64,000 bases of DNA from an uncultured bacterium (GTDB lineage Bacteria; Planctomycetota; UBA1135; GCA-002686595), in the NCBI GenBank assembly GCA_938083085.1, contig CALLKX010000014.1, positions 237,934-301,933 on the forward strand. The letters are read 5' to 3'. The notes under the pieces are model-generated. The model saw only the letters and a list, made by a program, of their open reading frames with translations. It was not told the DNA's origin and did not search any database. Position 1 is the first letter of the stretch; every line of letters begins with the position of its first letter. This document shows positions 19,927 through 29,565 of this stretch, one piece after another. The position numbers and the translations under genes were made by a program.

Positions 19927-20481
19927 TCAGCGGCGCTTCGCCTCCCACTGCTGCAAGGCCACGATGTCGAGGAGCACCTGCTCCCTGTGGCTCCAGGGAC
20001 CGCCGGCGAAACCGGCCGGCCCGACAGAGTCCGAGACCTCGAGAGCCGCCTTGAAGTGATCCAGCGCCTCCGAGTACCGGCCGCGTTCCACCGCGGCGAG
20101 CCCTCGGATGCGCTGCAGCTCTGCCTCATCGCAAAGCCGGGCTTCCTCTCTGTTGCTCTCGGCGGCACGCGCCTCCGCCGCTCGCCGAAGCTCGGCGATG
20201 GCGACGGTCAGGTCAGAGAGCTCACCCCGGACCCCGAACGCCCCGCTCCAGAAGTGATGAGTCCTCGAGATGCGCTCCAAGTCGACGTGCCGCTGCTCGA
20301 GCGCGGAGAGGTCTCCAGCATCTGCCGGCATGAGGGCGCCAACCTTCCGGTGGATCTTCACCTCACGCGTGACCCCCACCGTCAAGAGAGTCGAGAGGAC
20401 CATGGACCCGAGCACAAGATGCACCAGGTGGCGGCGGTTGGCCGCGCGTCGGAGGTCCTCAAAGTTGGCGTCTCGAATCAT
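19927..20481 (-). CDS. single-pass membrane protein with TPR-like C-terminus
   Basis: A 184-residue protein starting at ATG 20481 (MIRDANFEDLRRAANRRHL). A transmembrane segment (HLVHLVLGSMVLSTLLTVGV) is followed by a coiled-coil-prone region and a C-terminal repeat like a TPR (AELQRIRGLAAVERGRYSEALDHFKAALEV). It is the first gene of the five-gene minus-strand operon 20481-16441 and could tether the complex to the membrane. No family was recognised. Confidence 0.7.
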   Translation of the reverse strand: MIRDANFEDLRRAANRRHLVHLVLGSMVLSTLLTVGVTREVKIHRKVGALMPADAGDLSALEQRHVDLERISRTHHFWSGAFGVRGELSDLTVAIAELRRAAEARAAESNREEARLCDEAELQRIRGLAAVERGRYSEALDHFKAALEVSDSVGPAGFAGGPWSHREQVLLDIVALQQWEAKRR

Positions 20482-20591
20482 GTTTGGCAGGGGGCAGCCC
20501 GGTGGCAAGGGGCACCAGGGTTATCGAGCGACCGGCAGGGCGACCTGTACGGGAAACGCGGATGTCCCGTGAAGGCCGCCCGTCCGCGCGG

Positions 20592-20637
20592 GGAACAAAG
20601 AAGGAGGGGGGCCGGAAATTGATTCCGCCCCCCCTCC
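20592..20637 (-). terminator. rho-independent terminator
   Basis: On the minus strand, a G/C-rich stem (arms 20623-20637 and 20603-20617, one bulged base) is followed by the T-rich run TTCTTTGTT. It lies 26 bp beyond the stop of the Ig-like lipoprotein gene at 20663 and separates it from the roadblock/GTPase operon. Confidence 0.8.
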
Positions 20638-20662
20638 CTCGAGACCTAGCTCAGGGGCACGG

Positions 20663-23600
20663 TCAGTCCGCAGGCACGATCGAGAGGCTGCCCGCGACGT
20701 TACCTGCAGCGTCCGAGAGGCCCGCTTGCAGCTCGACCGTCTCGCCAGGCCCAAGAGGGGCCGAGAGCGTCAGCCGCACGTGGTCGATCCCGATCGCCTC
20801 GGTCGCGGTGACCGTGACGGTCCCAGAGGTGCTCCAATTCGCGAAGACCTCGGCGAAGCTGTAATCGACGTCCTCAGAGAAGCGCACGTCGACCGTCGTC
20901 CCGGCGGCGTCCCACCAGAAGTTGATCACCCCGCCACTGATGCCGGGGGTCGTAACGTCTCCACCCGCGACTGCGGGCGAGGCGACCGGTGCGGCGAAGC
21001 CATTGCCAGCGAAGTCGGCGATGCCCTGGACCGTGGTGATGATCGTGGCCCCCTCTGGCATATCATCCACCAGCAGGCGCACTGAGTTCGCTTCACTGTC
21101 ATGGATGACACCCAGGAGACGGAGCGTCTCGCTGCCATTCGTCAGAACATAGTTGCCGCTCAACGTCGCCGTCGCCGGATCAAGCGCCTCATCGAAGGCC
21201 ACGTCGACGTAGTCCCCGCCGAAGCCGGGCGCGATGACAGCGGTCGACGACGTGATCGTCGGAACGGTGGTGTCCGCGGTGACCGCGAGAGAGACCACGC
21301 CGGTGGAGGCGTTTCCTGCGGTGTCGACCACGAGGGCGTTCACATCGACGGAGTTCGCCGGAGCGACCGTGACGCCAGCGAAGGTCACCTGGACCACACG
21401 AGGATCCACCAGCACCGCTGACGTGGCGACTGTCCCCCCTCCGTAGGTGTAATTCAAGGGATCCACCGCCGCGACGGCCTCCACGCTCTCGCTGAAGATC
21501 ACGAAGGCATTCTCCGTCGAGCTCGGGTCCACAATCGCCAGGCTCGTGATCGGAGAGGGCCCCGCAGAGACGTCCCCCGTCACGGCGGTGAGCGGCGAAG
21601 CAGAGGAGATCGGTAGCACCGTGCCCCACTTGGTCCGCAGCGGGCGCGTCGGCGAGGCCTCCAGGGTCAGCTCGTAGCTCAAGGCGCTCTGCAGGTCCAC
21701 GTTGCTCGCCGCAGCGAGGTTGATCGTGACCGTGTCGGCGCCGTCGAAGCTGAAGGTCGCATCCGTCAGCGGAACCACCCCTGCCGCCGAGTCGGTGCAG
21801 CTGTAGCTGTCCGAGGAGGTGATCCCCCACGCCGACATGGGGTGGTTGAACGTCACGCTGATCTGATCGTTGTCCGTGCCCTCGACCGCGAGGAAGGTCA
21901 CGGTGCTGATCGCCGGGACGTCGGTGACCTCGGCCTCCAGCGCTGACGCGAGGACCGGGAAGAGGACGTTGCCAGCGAGATCAACCAGCCCGACCACGTC
22001 GACCGTGGACGCGGGATCGATCACCGCCCCGAAGGAAAGGACCACCCCGAGGCCGCCGTCGACCTCTGCGACTGAGACCGGCGCGAGGGGCGCCCCGGTG
22101 GCGGCGTCCGTCACGATGTACTTGACGCCAGCGGGGTTGGAGACGGCGTCAAAGACGTCAGTGAGCCGACGCATGGGCTCGGAGAAGCGGAGGGTGACCT
22201 CGTCTCCGGTACCAGCGTTGATAAAGGCAGCCTCGAGCCCCGGCCGGTTGGACTCACCAACGACGGTCGCTGTGATCGGGGTCGCGACGACCGAGTTGCC
22301 GCCGAGGTCACGCATGCCGCTGAAGTCGACCTGGAGGTCGAAGGATCGGACCAGCGCGGTCGCGCCGGGGGCGTCGAGCGCGAGGGTCGCGACGCCGCCG
22401 GAGGCGGAGTAGGTGACCGTTGAGCCGGCGAGACTGACCGGCGTGCCGATGGGCGACTCGAGCGTCCAATTGCTCACGTCCTGCACCTCGGCCGGGACCA
22501 TGTCATCGTCGAAGAGGACGGAGATCTGGTCGTTCTCTGCTCCCTCGACCGCCGTGCCCGAAACGGCGATCGCCGAGGGCGCTGAGACGTCCGTTGAGGG
22601 GAAGCCAGCGGGGCCAAAGGCCGAGCCGAGATCGTTACCCGCCGGGTCAGAGACGGCCTGGGCCACCGTGAGCGTGTAGTCCCCGGGGAGCGCCACGCTG
22701 TCCGTCTGGAGCCTGACGAGGTTGCCCGCCACGACGCTCGCCGTGTTCACGGTCAGCGCGGGGGTGAACGTGTAGTTGGCTGCGTTGGTCGCGGTCGTGG
22801 GGTCGACGTCCTCGGTGAAGGTCACGTCGAGGGTCTTTCCGGAAGTGTCTGCCACGCGGTTCTGCGTGAGCGAAGAGACCCCGGGAGAGTCCGAGTCACC
22901 CGCAGCGAGCGCCTGTGGCGCCGCGAGCGAGAAGGCCTCACCGTCCACGTCAACGGCACCGGAGGCGACGAGGTCGCCCGTCGTCCCGTTCGATACGTCG
23001 AAGTCGAGGTCGATGGTCAGGGTACGGGTCAGCAGGTCGTAGCCGAGCGTCTGAGTCGCGAGATCGACGGCGCCGAGGCCCCCAACTGCGAGCGTCCAGC
23101 GCGCCGCGTTCGCCGCCGTGTCCGGGTCCAGCGCCTGCGACGTGCTCGCAACCACCCGGTCGTTCCCCGCGCCCTCGACCGTCTCGAAGGTCACGGTGGT
23201 GAACGCGTTCACCGAGGTGCTGCCTGCGACGATCGGGTTCGTCACGGGGACGATCAGGTTGCCGTGGGCGTCGACCAGGCCGGCGATGTCGATCTGGTCC
23301 AGGCCGGGCACCACGGGCCGGCTAAAGGTGACGCGCAGCTGCGAGTCGTTACCGGCCTCGAAGTCCACGCTCGTCGGCATCGTCAGCCCCTGGGCGCCGG
23401 GGTGATCCACGACGGTGAAGTTGGCGGGAAGCGCACCAAAGACGGGGCTGATCGGCTCGTCAAAGTCGAAGATGAGCACGCGACCAAACTCATCGCCGAA
23501 GGTGACCGGGTTGAGATCCTGGGTCACGGTGGAGACGGCGGGGACCGCCGTGTCTCCGGTGGCCGCTCCCGTCAGCGCGAAGGTTGCCACTGACGTCGCG

Positions 23601-24265
23601 GCGACCGTACCCACGTTACAGCTGAGGGTGAAGGACGCGTGGAGATTGGCGAAGCGGCCCAGCGTGAACGTTGCGATCTGCGTGGCGTTGTCGAGGCTGA
23701 TGCTCGTCCCCACCAGGTCGAGAGTGGTCCCCTCCACCGAGAGCGTCCAGTTGGCCGGGTCCTCCGCCTCAGCCTGCAGGACTCGAGGTCCGGAGTAGAA
23801 CTGGACGGAGATCGTGTCGCCCCCGAGCACGAGGTCAGACGTGTCCTGTGTTGCCCCTGTAATCGAGAACAGAGGATCCCTTGAGTCGCTCGAGGTGACC
23901 GTCCGCCATTCGTCGCTGAGCCCGGAGACGCCGACGAAGCGCACCTGGTCGTCCGGTGAGACGACGCCATCAAATGCGATGAGGAAGGTGGACCCATTCT
24001 GGGAGACGCTCGTCACCGTCTGGCCGCCAGAGGCCTCGACGGAGGCCGGGGCGATGGTGCCTTCGAGCCCCTGCAGAGAGGTCACGATGGTCTGCCCCGC
24101 GGGATCCTGAGTGAGGTTCTGCACCAGGCCGCTCGGAGTGACAGCGCCCGAGTCGCTCGAGGACGAGCAGGCGGGCACCGCGACGACGGCGATGGCGAGG
24201 AGCGCGAGACGGACCTTGTTGAACAGTGCCGCTACGGCGGCGGCAGGCGTGCTGAGGAATTTCAC
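20663..24265 (-). CDS. large surface lipoprotein with repeated SbsA/Big-type Ig-like domains
   Basis: A protein of about 1200 residues. No ATG fits; GTG 24265 (VKFLSTPAAAVAALFNKVRL) is chosen because it gives a compact type II signal peptide ending in lipobox VPAC followed by SSSS. GTG 24280 is an alternative. The mature chain is built of ten or so Ig-like modules of about 100 residues. Each carries variants of VSVTFSEPVDPAT..NYT and GLVDLAGN, the pattern of SbsA Ig-like (Big_5) domains, such as LDVTFTEDVDPTTATNAANY and ISVLFDDDMVPAEVQDVSNW. Such domains form elongated extracellular stalks. There is no enzymatic module and no C-terminal sorting signal. It is likely an outer-surface adhesin or structural protein; the partner is unknown. 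The gene is monocistronic, with its own terminator. Confidence 0.8.
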   Translation of the reverse strand: MKFLSTPAAAVAALFNKVRLALLAIAVVAVPACSSSSDSGAVTPSGLVQNLTQDPAGQTIVTSLQGLEGTIAPASVEASGGQTVTSVSQNGSTFLIAFDGVVSPDDQVRFVGVSGLSDEWRTVTSSDSRDPLFSITGATQDTSDLVLGGDTISVQFYSGPRVLQAEAEDPANWTLSVEGTTLDLVGTSISLDNATQIATFTLGRFANLHASFTLSCNVGTVAATSVATFALTGAATGDTAVPAVSTVTQDLNPVTFGDEFGRVLIFDFDEPISPVFGALPANFTVVDHPGAQGLTMPTSVDFEAGNDSQLRVTFSRPVVPGLDQIDIAGLVDAHGNLIVPVTNPIVAGSTSVNAFTTVTFETVEGAGNDRVVASTSQALDPDTAANAARWTLAVGGLGAVDLATQTLGYDLLTRTLTIDLDFDVSNGTTGDLVASGAVDVDGEAFSLAAPQALAAGDSDSPGVSSLTQNRVADTSGKTLDVTFTEDVDPTTATNAANYTFTPALTVNTASVVAGNLVRLQTDSVALPGDYTLTVAQAVSDPAGNDLGSAFGPAGFPSTDVSAPSAIAVSGTAVEGAENDQISVLFDDDMVPAEVQDVSNWTLESPIGTPVSLAGSTVTYSASGGVATLALDAPGATALVRSFDLQVDFSGMRDLGGNSVVATPITATVVGESNRPGLEAAFINAGTGDEVTLRFSEPMRRLTDVFDAVSNPAGVKYIVTDAATGAPLAPVSVAEVDGGLGVVLSFGAVIDPASTVDVVGLVDLAGNVLFPVLASALEAEVTDVPAISTVTFLAVEGTDNDQISVTFNHPMSAWGITSSDSYSCTDSAAGVVPLTDATFSFDGADTVTINLAAASNVDLQSALSYELTLEASPTRPLRTKWGTVLPISSASPLTAVTGDVSAGPSPITSLAIVDPSSTENAFVIFSESVEAVAAVDPLNYTYGGGTVATSAVLVDPRVVQVTFAGVTVAPANSVDVNALVVDTAGNASTGVVSLAVTADTTVPTITSSTAVIAPGFGGDYVDVAFDEALDPATATLSGNYVLTNGSETLRLLGVIHDSEANSVRLLVDDMPEGATIITTVQGIADFAGNGFAAPVASPAVAGGDVTTPGISGGVINFWWDAAGTTVDVRFSEDVDYSFAEVFANWSTSGTVTVTATEAIGIDHVRLTLSAPLGPGETVELQAGLSDAAGNVAGSLSIVPAD

Positions 24266-24596
24266 GGTCTTGAGCGCCACAGGACGGACGCGAGCGGGGA
24301 AACGAGACACGGGGTGGGTGTGGACGACCGCCGACAGAGCGCGGACCGTCCTGAGTCCCTTATCGAGCCATCCACGGGTCAGACCTTGAGCAGAAGTTCG
24401 CGAGCACCCGTGAACTCGGTCGGGCTCGGACCTGGACAAATACGACTCCCCGGGAAGATCTTTCCGTGCGGGGGTCCGTGCTCCCTCTCCGCGGCGATCC
24501 AGAGGGCCATGCGCAGAGACGGCGAGCACCGCCGAGAGAGCCCCACCGTGGAGGCCGGTCATTCAGCGGCGGTCCGACCGCCGCACGCCCGCTGCC
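24266..24596. other. intergenic region between patatin fusion and Ig-like lipoprotein
   Basis: A 331-bp spacer between two minus-strand genes. A compact hairpin (24566-24573 paired with 24577-24584, loop CCG) begins 12 bp after the patatin stop and probably terminates it. The rest should contain the promoter of the Ig-like lipoprotein. No gene was seen. Confidence 0.55.
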
Positions 24597-25763
24597 TCAG
24601 AGGTTCCCGAGCCGGATGGCGCCTGTGGGGCACGCCCGGACGCACGACTGATCGCGCGTGCAGTCGTAGTTGAAGGGCTTCTTCACGACGGCCGTGTCGC
24701 CGCGGGCTTCGAAACCGCCGGTCGCGCAGGTCATCTCGCAAACGCCGCAGCCGATGCACGCGGCAGGGTCGAGGCGGAGGCTCACATACTCGTGCGCGGT
24801 CACCGGGCAAGCCACGCCGTCCGGGACGTCGTTCTGCACCAGCCCACGGGTAGTCGGGTGGGAAGAGACCGCGCGGATCGCCTCTCGGTATCCGGCCTCA
24901 ACGAGCTCATGGACCCGCTCGAAGTCGAAGCGGTCCATGTCCCGGATCTTGGGCTGGACGAGGCACACCTCATCGGTGACCTGCCCATGGAGGGAGTGCT
25001 CCATGATCACGTTCTCGACGATGTCGAAGGCGCGAAAGAGGGTCGAGACCGCGTGGGAGCGGTAGCTCGGCACCTTGTGGCTGGGCTTGACGGTGAGGTC
25101 AATCGCGATGATGCGACGCGGCTTCAGGAGCTTCGCGAACCTCAGGGGAAGGGCGTCTGTGATGCCGCCATCCATGAAGTGCCGGCCTTTCCAGGACAGG
25201 GGCTCGAAGACGCCCGGCAGGGCGCAGGAGCCGTAGATCGCCTGGATCAGCGGGATGTCGCGGAAGCCGCGCGTCCCGAAGAAGACCGGGCCGCCAGTCT
25301 CGAGGCAGACGGAGTTGCAGAAGAAGGGCAGGTTGAGCTCATCGAAGTTCCTCGAGGGGATCAGCCGCTCCAGGCTCTTCCTGAAGGTCTCGCCGCTGTA
25401 CATGCTCGGGGCACGGATGCCGCGACTGAGGAACTTGGCGAAGTTGAGCCGGAAGTAGTCGTCCTTGGCGAGCCCGGGGAGCACCTCCCCCATCTCTGCG
25501 GGGCTCATGGAGCTGGCGTAGAGCGCGCCGATCAGCGAGCCGATACTCGTGCCGACGATGGCGTCCACGCTGATCCCGAGGTCGTCCAGGGCGCGGAGCA
25601 CGCCGATGTGCGCCATCCCGCGCATCGCCCCGCCGCCGAGAACAAGCACCGTATCCAGGTCCGGGAGCGAGTCGAGGCTGGGGCCATGACCCTCCGCGTC
25701 ACCCGCAGGTGCGAGCAACGGGTCAGGATCATGGGAGAAGGAGCCGCCGGCGTTCTGGATCAT
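24597..25763 (-). CDS. patatin-like phospholipase fused to a ferredoxin-like Fe-S domain
   Basis: A 388-residue protein (ATG 25763). Residues about 36-300 form a bacterial patatin: oxyanion loop GGGAMRG (43-49), nucleophile Ser73 in GTSIGS, and the catalytic-dyad Asp198 in MDGG. It should hydrolyse acyl esters of phospholipids or related lipids. Residues about 325-385 are a 2[4Fe-4S] ferredoxin-like module: Cys336, 339, 342 and 346 in CIGCGVCEMTC, and Cys368, 374 and 378 in CTRDQSCVRACPTG. That gives seven cysteines, one fewer than a standard two-cluster ferredoxin, so one cluster may be incomplete. The stop lies after the ferredoxin in one continuous frame, so the fusion is genuine in this sequence. 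There is no signal peptide, so a cytoplasmic location is likely. Confidence 0.9.
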   Translation of the reverse strand: MIQNAGGSFSHDPDPLLAPAGDAEGHGPSLDSLPDLDTVLVLGGGAMRGMAHIGVLRALDDLGISVDAIVGTSIGSLIGALYASSMSPAEMGEVLPGLAKDDYFRLNFAKFLSRGIRAPSMYSGETFRKSLERLIPSRNFDELNLPFFCNSVCLETGGPVFFGTRGFRDIPLIQAIYGSCALPGVFEPLSWKGRHFMDGGITDALPLRFAKLLKPRRIIAIDLTVKPSHKVPSYRSHAVSTLFRAFDIVENVIMEHSLHGQVTDEVCLVQPKIRDMDRFDFERVHELVEAGYREAIRAVSSHPTTRGLVQNDVPDGVACPVTAHEYVSLRLDPAACIGCGVCEMTCATGGFEARGDTAVVKKPFNYDCTRDQSCVRACPTGAIRLGNL

Positions 25764-25865
25764 GAGGAACGGACCCAGCGCCTGCGCGGTGGGTCCCTCA
25801 CCAGGATTCTTCGGCCCTCCAGGCGGCCGGCTTGAGCCATTCGCGGCTCCCGCGACCAGGACCGC

Positions 25866-27284
25866 TCAGGAGAGCGAAAGGACTCCTGTGCTGTCCCCCA
25901 GGGGCGAGGCCTCCACGCCCAGGCGCTCCAGCAGAGCGAGATGCAGATTGTTCAGGGGCGTGTTGCGCCCGTAGGAGAGGGCGCGCCCACCGCGGAGGCC
26001 GGTCTCCTTGCCGGCCACCACGGCCACCGGGAGATCGTGATGATCGTGGCGGTTCCCGTCCGCGATGCCGCTCCCGAAGACGACCGTCGAGCGGTCCAGG
26101 AGGGACCCACCGCCGTCCTTGGCTCGCTCCAGGCCAATGACGAGGCGTGCGAAGGCCTCCATGTGGAGGCGGTTGATCGCGGCGATCTGCGTGAGCTTCT
26201 CAGGGTCCCCCTTGTGATGGCTCAGGGCGTGGTGCCCCTCGCGCGCCCCCACCTCGGGATACCGTCTCGAGCTCCCCTCGTTCCCGAGCATGAGCGTCGC
26301 GATGCGGGTGACATCGGTCTCGAAGGCGAGGCGAATCAGCGCCCCCATGAGATCCGCCTGCTCGGCGAACCCCGGTCGCCCACGCTCGGGACGCGCGCTG
26401 TCCGGCACGTCGCCCACGTGAGCGGCCCCATTGAAGGAGAGCTGTCGCTCGAGCTCGCGCAGGCCGGTCTCGTACTCATCGACGCGAGCACGATCCGCGG
26501 CGCTCAGCCGCCGCTCGAGGCGGCGAGACTCCTCGCGGACGAAGTCGAGGACGCTCCGTCGCTCATTGGCGCGCCGCTCGCGGGCCTCGGCGCTCCGGCC
26601 AGGGTCGCCGCCGCGGAAGAGGCGGTCGAACACCCGTTGAGGGTCGCTCTCCTTCGCTGCCGGCGTGGTGGCCGACTGCCACGAGATGTGGCCAGAGTAA
26701 GCGCACGCGTAGCCCGAGTCACACTGCCCGGACTGTCGGCCCGCTTCCAGCCCGAGAGCGAGCGCGCGGACCCTGGTCCGCCCACCGATCAAGCGCGCAG
26801 CGCGCTGGTCAGCGGACTCGCCGAGGCGCACCTGGCCCTCGGTCTTGAGCGGCTGGATCCCCGTGAGGTACGCAGCCGCCGCGCGCGCGTGGTCACCGGG
26901 CCCGTCACCGTTGGCGCGCGCCTTGTCCTGGGTGAGCCCCCGCAGTAAGAGCAGGTTCCTGCGGACCTCTCCCAGGGGGGCGAGCAGGGGCGGGAGCTCA
27001 TCCAGAGGCTCTGCCGTTCTCGCGCGGTCTCGCGCGTCCTCTCCCACAGGCAAGCGCCACTGGCCCACGTGGACGCCGTTCGGTGCGTAGACGTACACGA
27101 GGCGTCGGGTGCTCGGCGCCGACGAGGAGGGCGCGCCCGCGCTCGCCATGGCCTCGAGCCAGGGCAAGGCGACCAGGGTGCCCGCCCCACGCAGCACGGC
27201 CCGGCGAGGCAAGCGAGAGCGGGAGACCTGGGGCCCCGCGCCCGCCAGCTCCTCGATGGAACGATCTGTTCTCGGCTCACTCAT
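25866..27284 (-). CDS. DUF1552 domain protein (Tat-exported)
   Basis: A 472-residue protein starting at ATG 27284. It has a twin-arginine-type leader (LPRRAVLRGAGTLVALPWLEAMASA, about residues 27-51), then the DUF1552 pattern: RLVYVYAPNGVHVGQW, GDGPGDHARAAAAYLTG, ESRRLERRLSAADRARVDEYE and HALSHHKGDPEK. DUF1552 proteins are abundant in Planctomycetota and Verrucomicrobiota, are related to the sulfatase/DUF1501 group, and almost always follow a DUF1592-type cytochrome gene. They are thought to act in periplasmic oxidative breakdown, but the substrate is unknown. Its start overlaps the upstream DUF1592 gene by eight bases, showing an operon. Confidence 0.9.
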   Translation of the reverse strand: MSEPRTDRSIEELAGAGPQVSRSRLPRRAVLRGAGTLVALPWLEAMASAGAPSSSAPSTRRLVYVYAPNGVHVGQWRLPVGEDARDRARTAEPLDELPPLLAPLGEVRRNLLLLRGLTQDKARANGDGPGDHARAAAAYLTGIQPLKTEGQVRLGESADQRAARLIGGRTRVRALALGLEAGRQSGQCDSGYACAYSGHISWQSATTPAAKESDPQRVFDRLFRGGDPGRSAEARERRANERRSVLDFVREESRRLERRLSAADRARVDEYETGLRELERQLSFNGAAHVGDVPDSARPERGRPGFAEQADLMGALIRLAFETDVTRIATLMLGNEGSSRRYPEVGAREGHHALSHHKGDPEKLTQIAAINRLHMEAFARLVIGLERAKDGGGSLLDRSTVVFGSGIADGNRHDHHDLPVAVVAGKETGLRGGRALSYGRNTPLNNLHLALLERLGVEASPLGDSTGVLSLS

Positions 27285-29565
27285 GATCCACCTCCGTCGG
27301 CCCCGCGCTGATGCGCTGGAACTCGTCCGATGCCACCACGCCAAGGATGACACGCTTCATCGTTGGCCGTCCAGGATCCAGCCCCTGGATGATCCCCGCA
27401 ACCATCGTTCGATCAGCGCGCTGGAGCGCCCGACCGAGGCCATAGACCGACACGCGCTCGACGAAGGCCTCCAGGAAGCGATCCTCCGCGCGCAGGACCG
27501 CCGCAAGCTCAGCGGGCCCTGTGAAGGTTCGACCGTCCGGGAGTTCACCGGCGGCGTCCAGCCGCAGCGGGTCCTCTGGGGCCCGCAGTGCGCCGATGGC
27601 GGTGTACGCCTCCAAACCAAAGCCAAGGGGGTCCATCCGTGCGTGGCACGCCGCGCAGTTGGGGTCCGCCCGGTGGCGGGCGAACCGCTCCCTGAAGCTG
27701 AGCCCCTCCTCGCCTTCCGCGGCCTCACCGAGTCCGTCCACCCCGGGAGGAGGGGGCGGTGGCGCGCTGCCGAGGAGGACATCGAGGACCCACTTGCCGC
27801 GCTTCACCGGCGACGTGCGGGTCGACTCGCTGGTGGCGAAGAGCACGCTCGCGTGTCCCAGCAGCCCCCGGCGCTCCGTGCCGGAGAGATCGGAGACGAA
27901 CCACCCGTCTCCCAGGTTCTCGAGGCGGTCGCTGCGGTCCAGCCCGTAGAGCTTCGCGAGGCGCGTGTCGACCACGGTCTCGGTCCCGTCGATCAGCTCC
28001 CAGAGGCTGCGCTCCTCCCTGAGGGAACGCAGCAGGACGCGGGCCGTCTCCTCGACCATGGAGCGAATGAGCCGGGTAGAGAACCCAGGGAAGGCGCGGC
28101 GGTCCGGGCGCTTTGTCGCCAGGACACGCAGCTGCAGCCACTGCTCCCCGAAGGCCCGCACGAAGGCGTCCGCCCGCGCGTCCTCGAGCATCGCCTCGGC
28201 CGCCGCGAGGACCCCCTCCTCGGTGTCCAGCGCCCCCGCCTGCGCGAGGTCGAGCAGCTCGCGGTCTGGCACCCCGGCCCACAGGAAACCCGAGAGCCGC
28301 GTGGCCACCTCGTGCCCGCTGAGGCGCCGACTCCGCCGGGCGTCCTCCTCCCCCGTCCCGACCTCGGGCTTGAACAGGAATCGAGGACTGACAAGCATCC
28401 CGACCAGCGCCGAACGCAAGCGGGAACGGGGGTCGGCGGCAGGGTCAGAGAGGCTCAAGAGCCGCCTGGCGTCTTCCGAGTCCACCGCCTCGACTCTCCA
28501 GGTGGTGGCGGCCATTTGAGCCACGAGCGAAGCCAGAGCCGCCTCCCTAGCCCCGGCCTCCGGGCGGCCATCGGTGGCCCGCGCGAGGACCTCCGAGCAG
28601 CGTGTCCACAGTTCGGTCGGGCCGCTCTGGTCGAGCGGCCCGACCACCTCGACCCACTCGATGGCGAGGTTCCTGTCCGCCCCACGCCGGCCATCCTTCG
28701 CCGGACGATAGAAGTCGTTCCTGAACTCAACCCCCGCGAGCACGTCTCCCCCGGCCTCAACACGGAGCCGGGCCTCGTAGATCTCCGCGTCCTCCGCTCG
28801 AGCCGCTGGCGCCTGCTCCACGAGCCCACGGCCGCGCTCGCCGAGAACGAGCCGGATCTCACAGACCTCGTCGCCGGCCTGCATCCCCCACACCTGCGCG
28901 CGGACGAGATACTCCCCGGCCCTTGGCAGCGGCGCACGTGCACCAGCGACCCCCTGAGTGTTGAGCCAGTGGGCTTGACCCCGCGCAACACCGCCACTCA
29001 AGTCGGACGGCACGAACCGGCGGACCCGCGGCGGGCCCGGCTCGTCGGCCGCCAGAGCCCGGTCGGCGACCGCCTCTGCCGCCTCGAGGTAGCGCCTGAA
29101 GTCCAGGTCCGAGAGGGATTGCGACGCCGACACGTGGTCGAAGCCGTGCCCCACGGCGTCCTCCGGAAGGTAACGGCGGGCGTCAATGGAGACGTCGAAG
29201 AGGTCCCTGGCTGCCGCCGCGTACTCGGCCACCGTCAGCCGCCGGAGCGGGACCGCTGGGAGGGGGACCACCCCGTCACTTGTGGCACCCAGCTGTGCCC
29301 GTAGCCAGGCAGTGAAGCGCTGCCGCTCGTCCGCCGAGGGAGCGGCCTCACCTGCCGGCGGCATCTCCCCAAGTTCCACGCGCTCGAGGAGCCAGTCCCA
29401 CTCCTCCGGACGGCGGGCAAGCGCGCCCGCATCGGCGGCGGAGAGGTCGAGGTCCCCCTGGACCGACGCTCCCCCGTGGCAGCGGATGCAGTGCGCCTCG
29501 AGGAACGGGCGCGCGGCGTCATCGAAGCCGTCTCCGACGGCGAGGACCAGCAGCAGGGCGAGCAT
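27277..29565 (-). CDS. planctomycete-type cytochrome protein (DUF1587/1592/1588/1585)
   Basis: A 762-residue protein starting at ATG 29565 (MLALLLVLAVGDGFDD) with a short signal peptide. A heme-binding CIRCH (residues 26-30) begins the PSCyt-type domain (..RPFLEAHCIRCHGG). The modules DUF1587 (LTVAEYAAAARDLFDV), DUF1592 (RLSGHEVATRLSGFLWAGVPDREL), DUF1588 (SDLSGTERRGLLGHASVL, then the second heme motif CAACH at 637-641) and DUF1585 follow in the usual order. It is a periplasmic c-type cytochrome, presumably supplying electron transfer for the partner DUF1552 protein. The DUF1552 gene overlaps its 3' end by eight bases. The in-frame start at 29757 adds an Arg-rich leader and is unlikely. Confidence 0.92.
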   Translation of the reverse strand: MLALLLVLAVGDGFDDAARPFLEAHCIRCHGGASVQGDLDLSAADAGALARRPEEWDWLLERVELGEMPPAGEAAPSADERQRFTAWLRAQLGATSDGVVPLPAVPLRRLTVAEYAAAARDLFDVSIDARRYLPEDAVGHGFDHVSASQSLSDLDFRRYLEAAEAVADRALAADEPGPPRVRRFVPSDLSGGVARGQAHWLNTQGVAGARAPLPRAGEYLVRAQVWGMQAGDEVCEIRLVLGERGRGLVEQAPAARAEDAEIYEARLRVEAGGDVLAGVEFRNDFYRPAKDGRRGADRNLAIEWVEVVGPLDQSGPTELWTRCSEVLARATDGRPEAGAREAALASLVAQMAATTWRVEAVDSEDARRLLSLSDPAADPRSRLRSALVGMLVSPRFLFKPEVGTGEEDARRSRRLSGHEVATRLSGFLWAGVPDRELLDLAQAGALDTEEGVLAAAEAMLEDARADAFVRAFGEQWLQLRVLATKRPDRRAFPGFSTRLIRSMVEETARVLLRSLREERSLWELIDGTETVVDTRLAKLYGLDRSDRLENLGDGWFVSDLSGTERRGLLGHASVLFATSESTRTSPVKRGKWVLDVLLGSAPPPPPPGVDGLGEAAEGEEGLSFRERFARHRADPNCAACHARMDPLGFGLEAYTAIGALRAPEDPLRLDAAGELPDGRTFTGPAELAAVLRAEDRFLEAFVERVSVYGLGRALQRADRTMVAGIIQGLDPGRPTMKRVILGVVASDEFQRISAGPTEVDHE

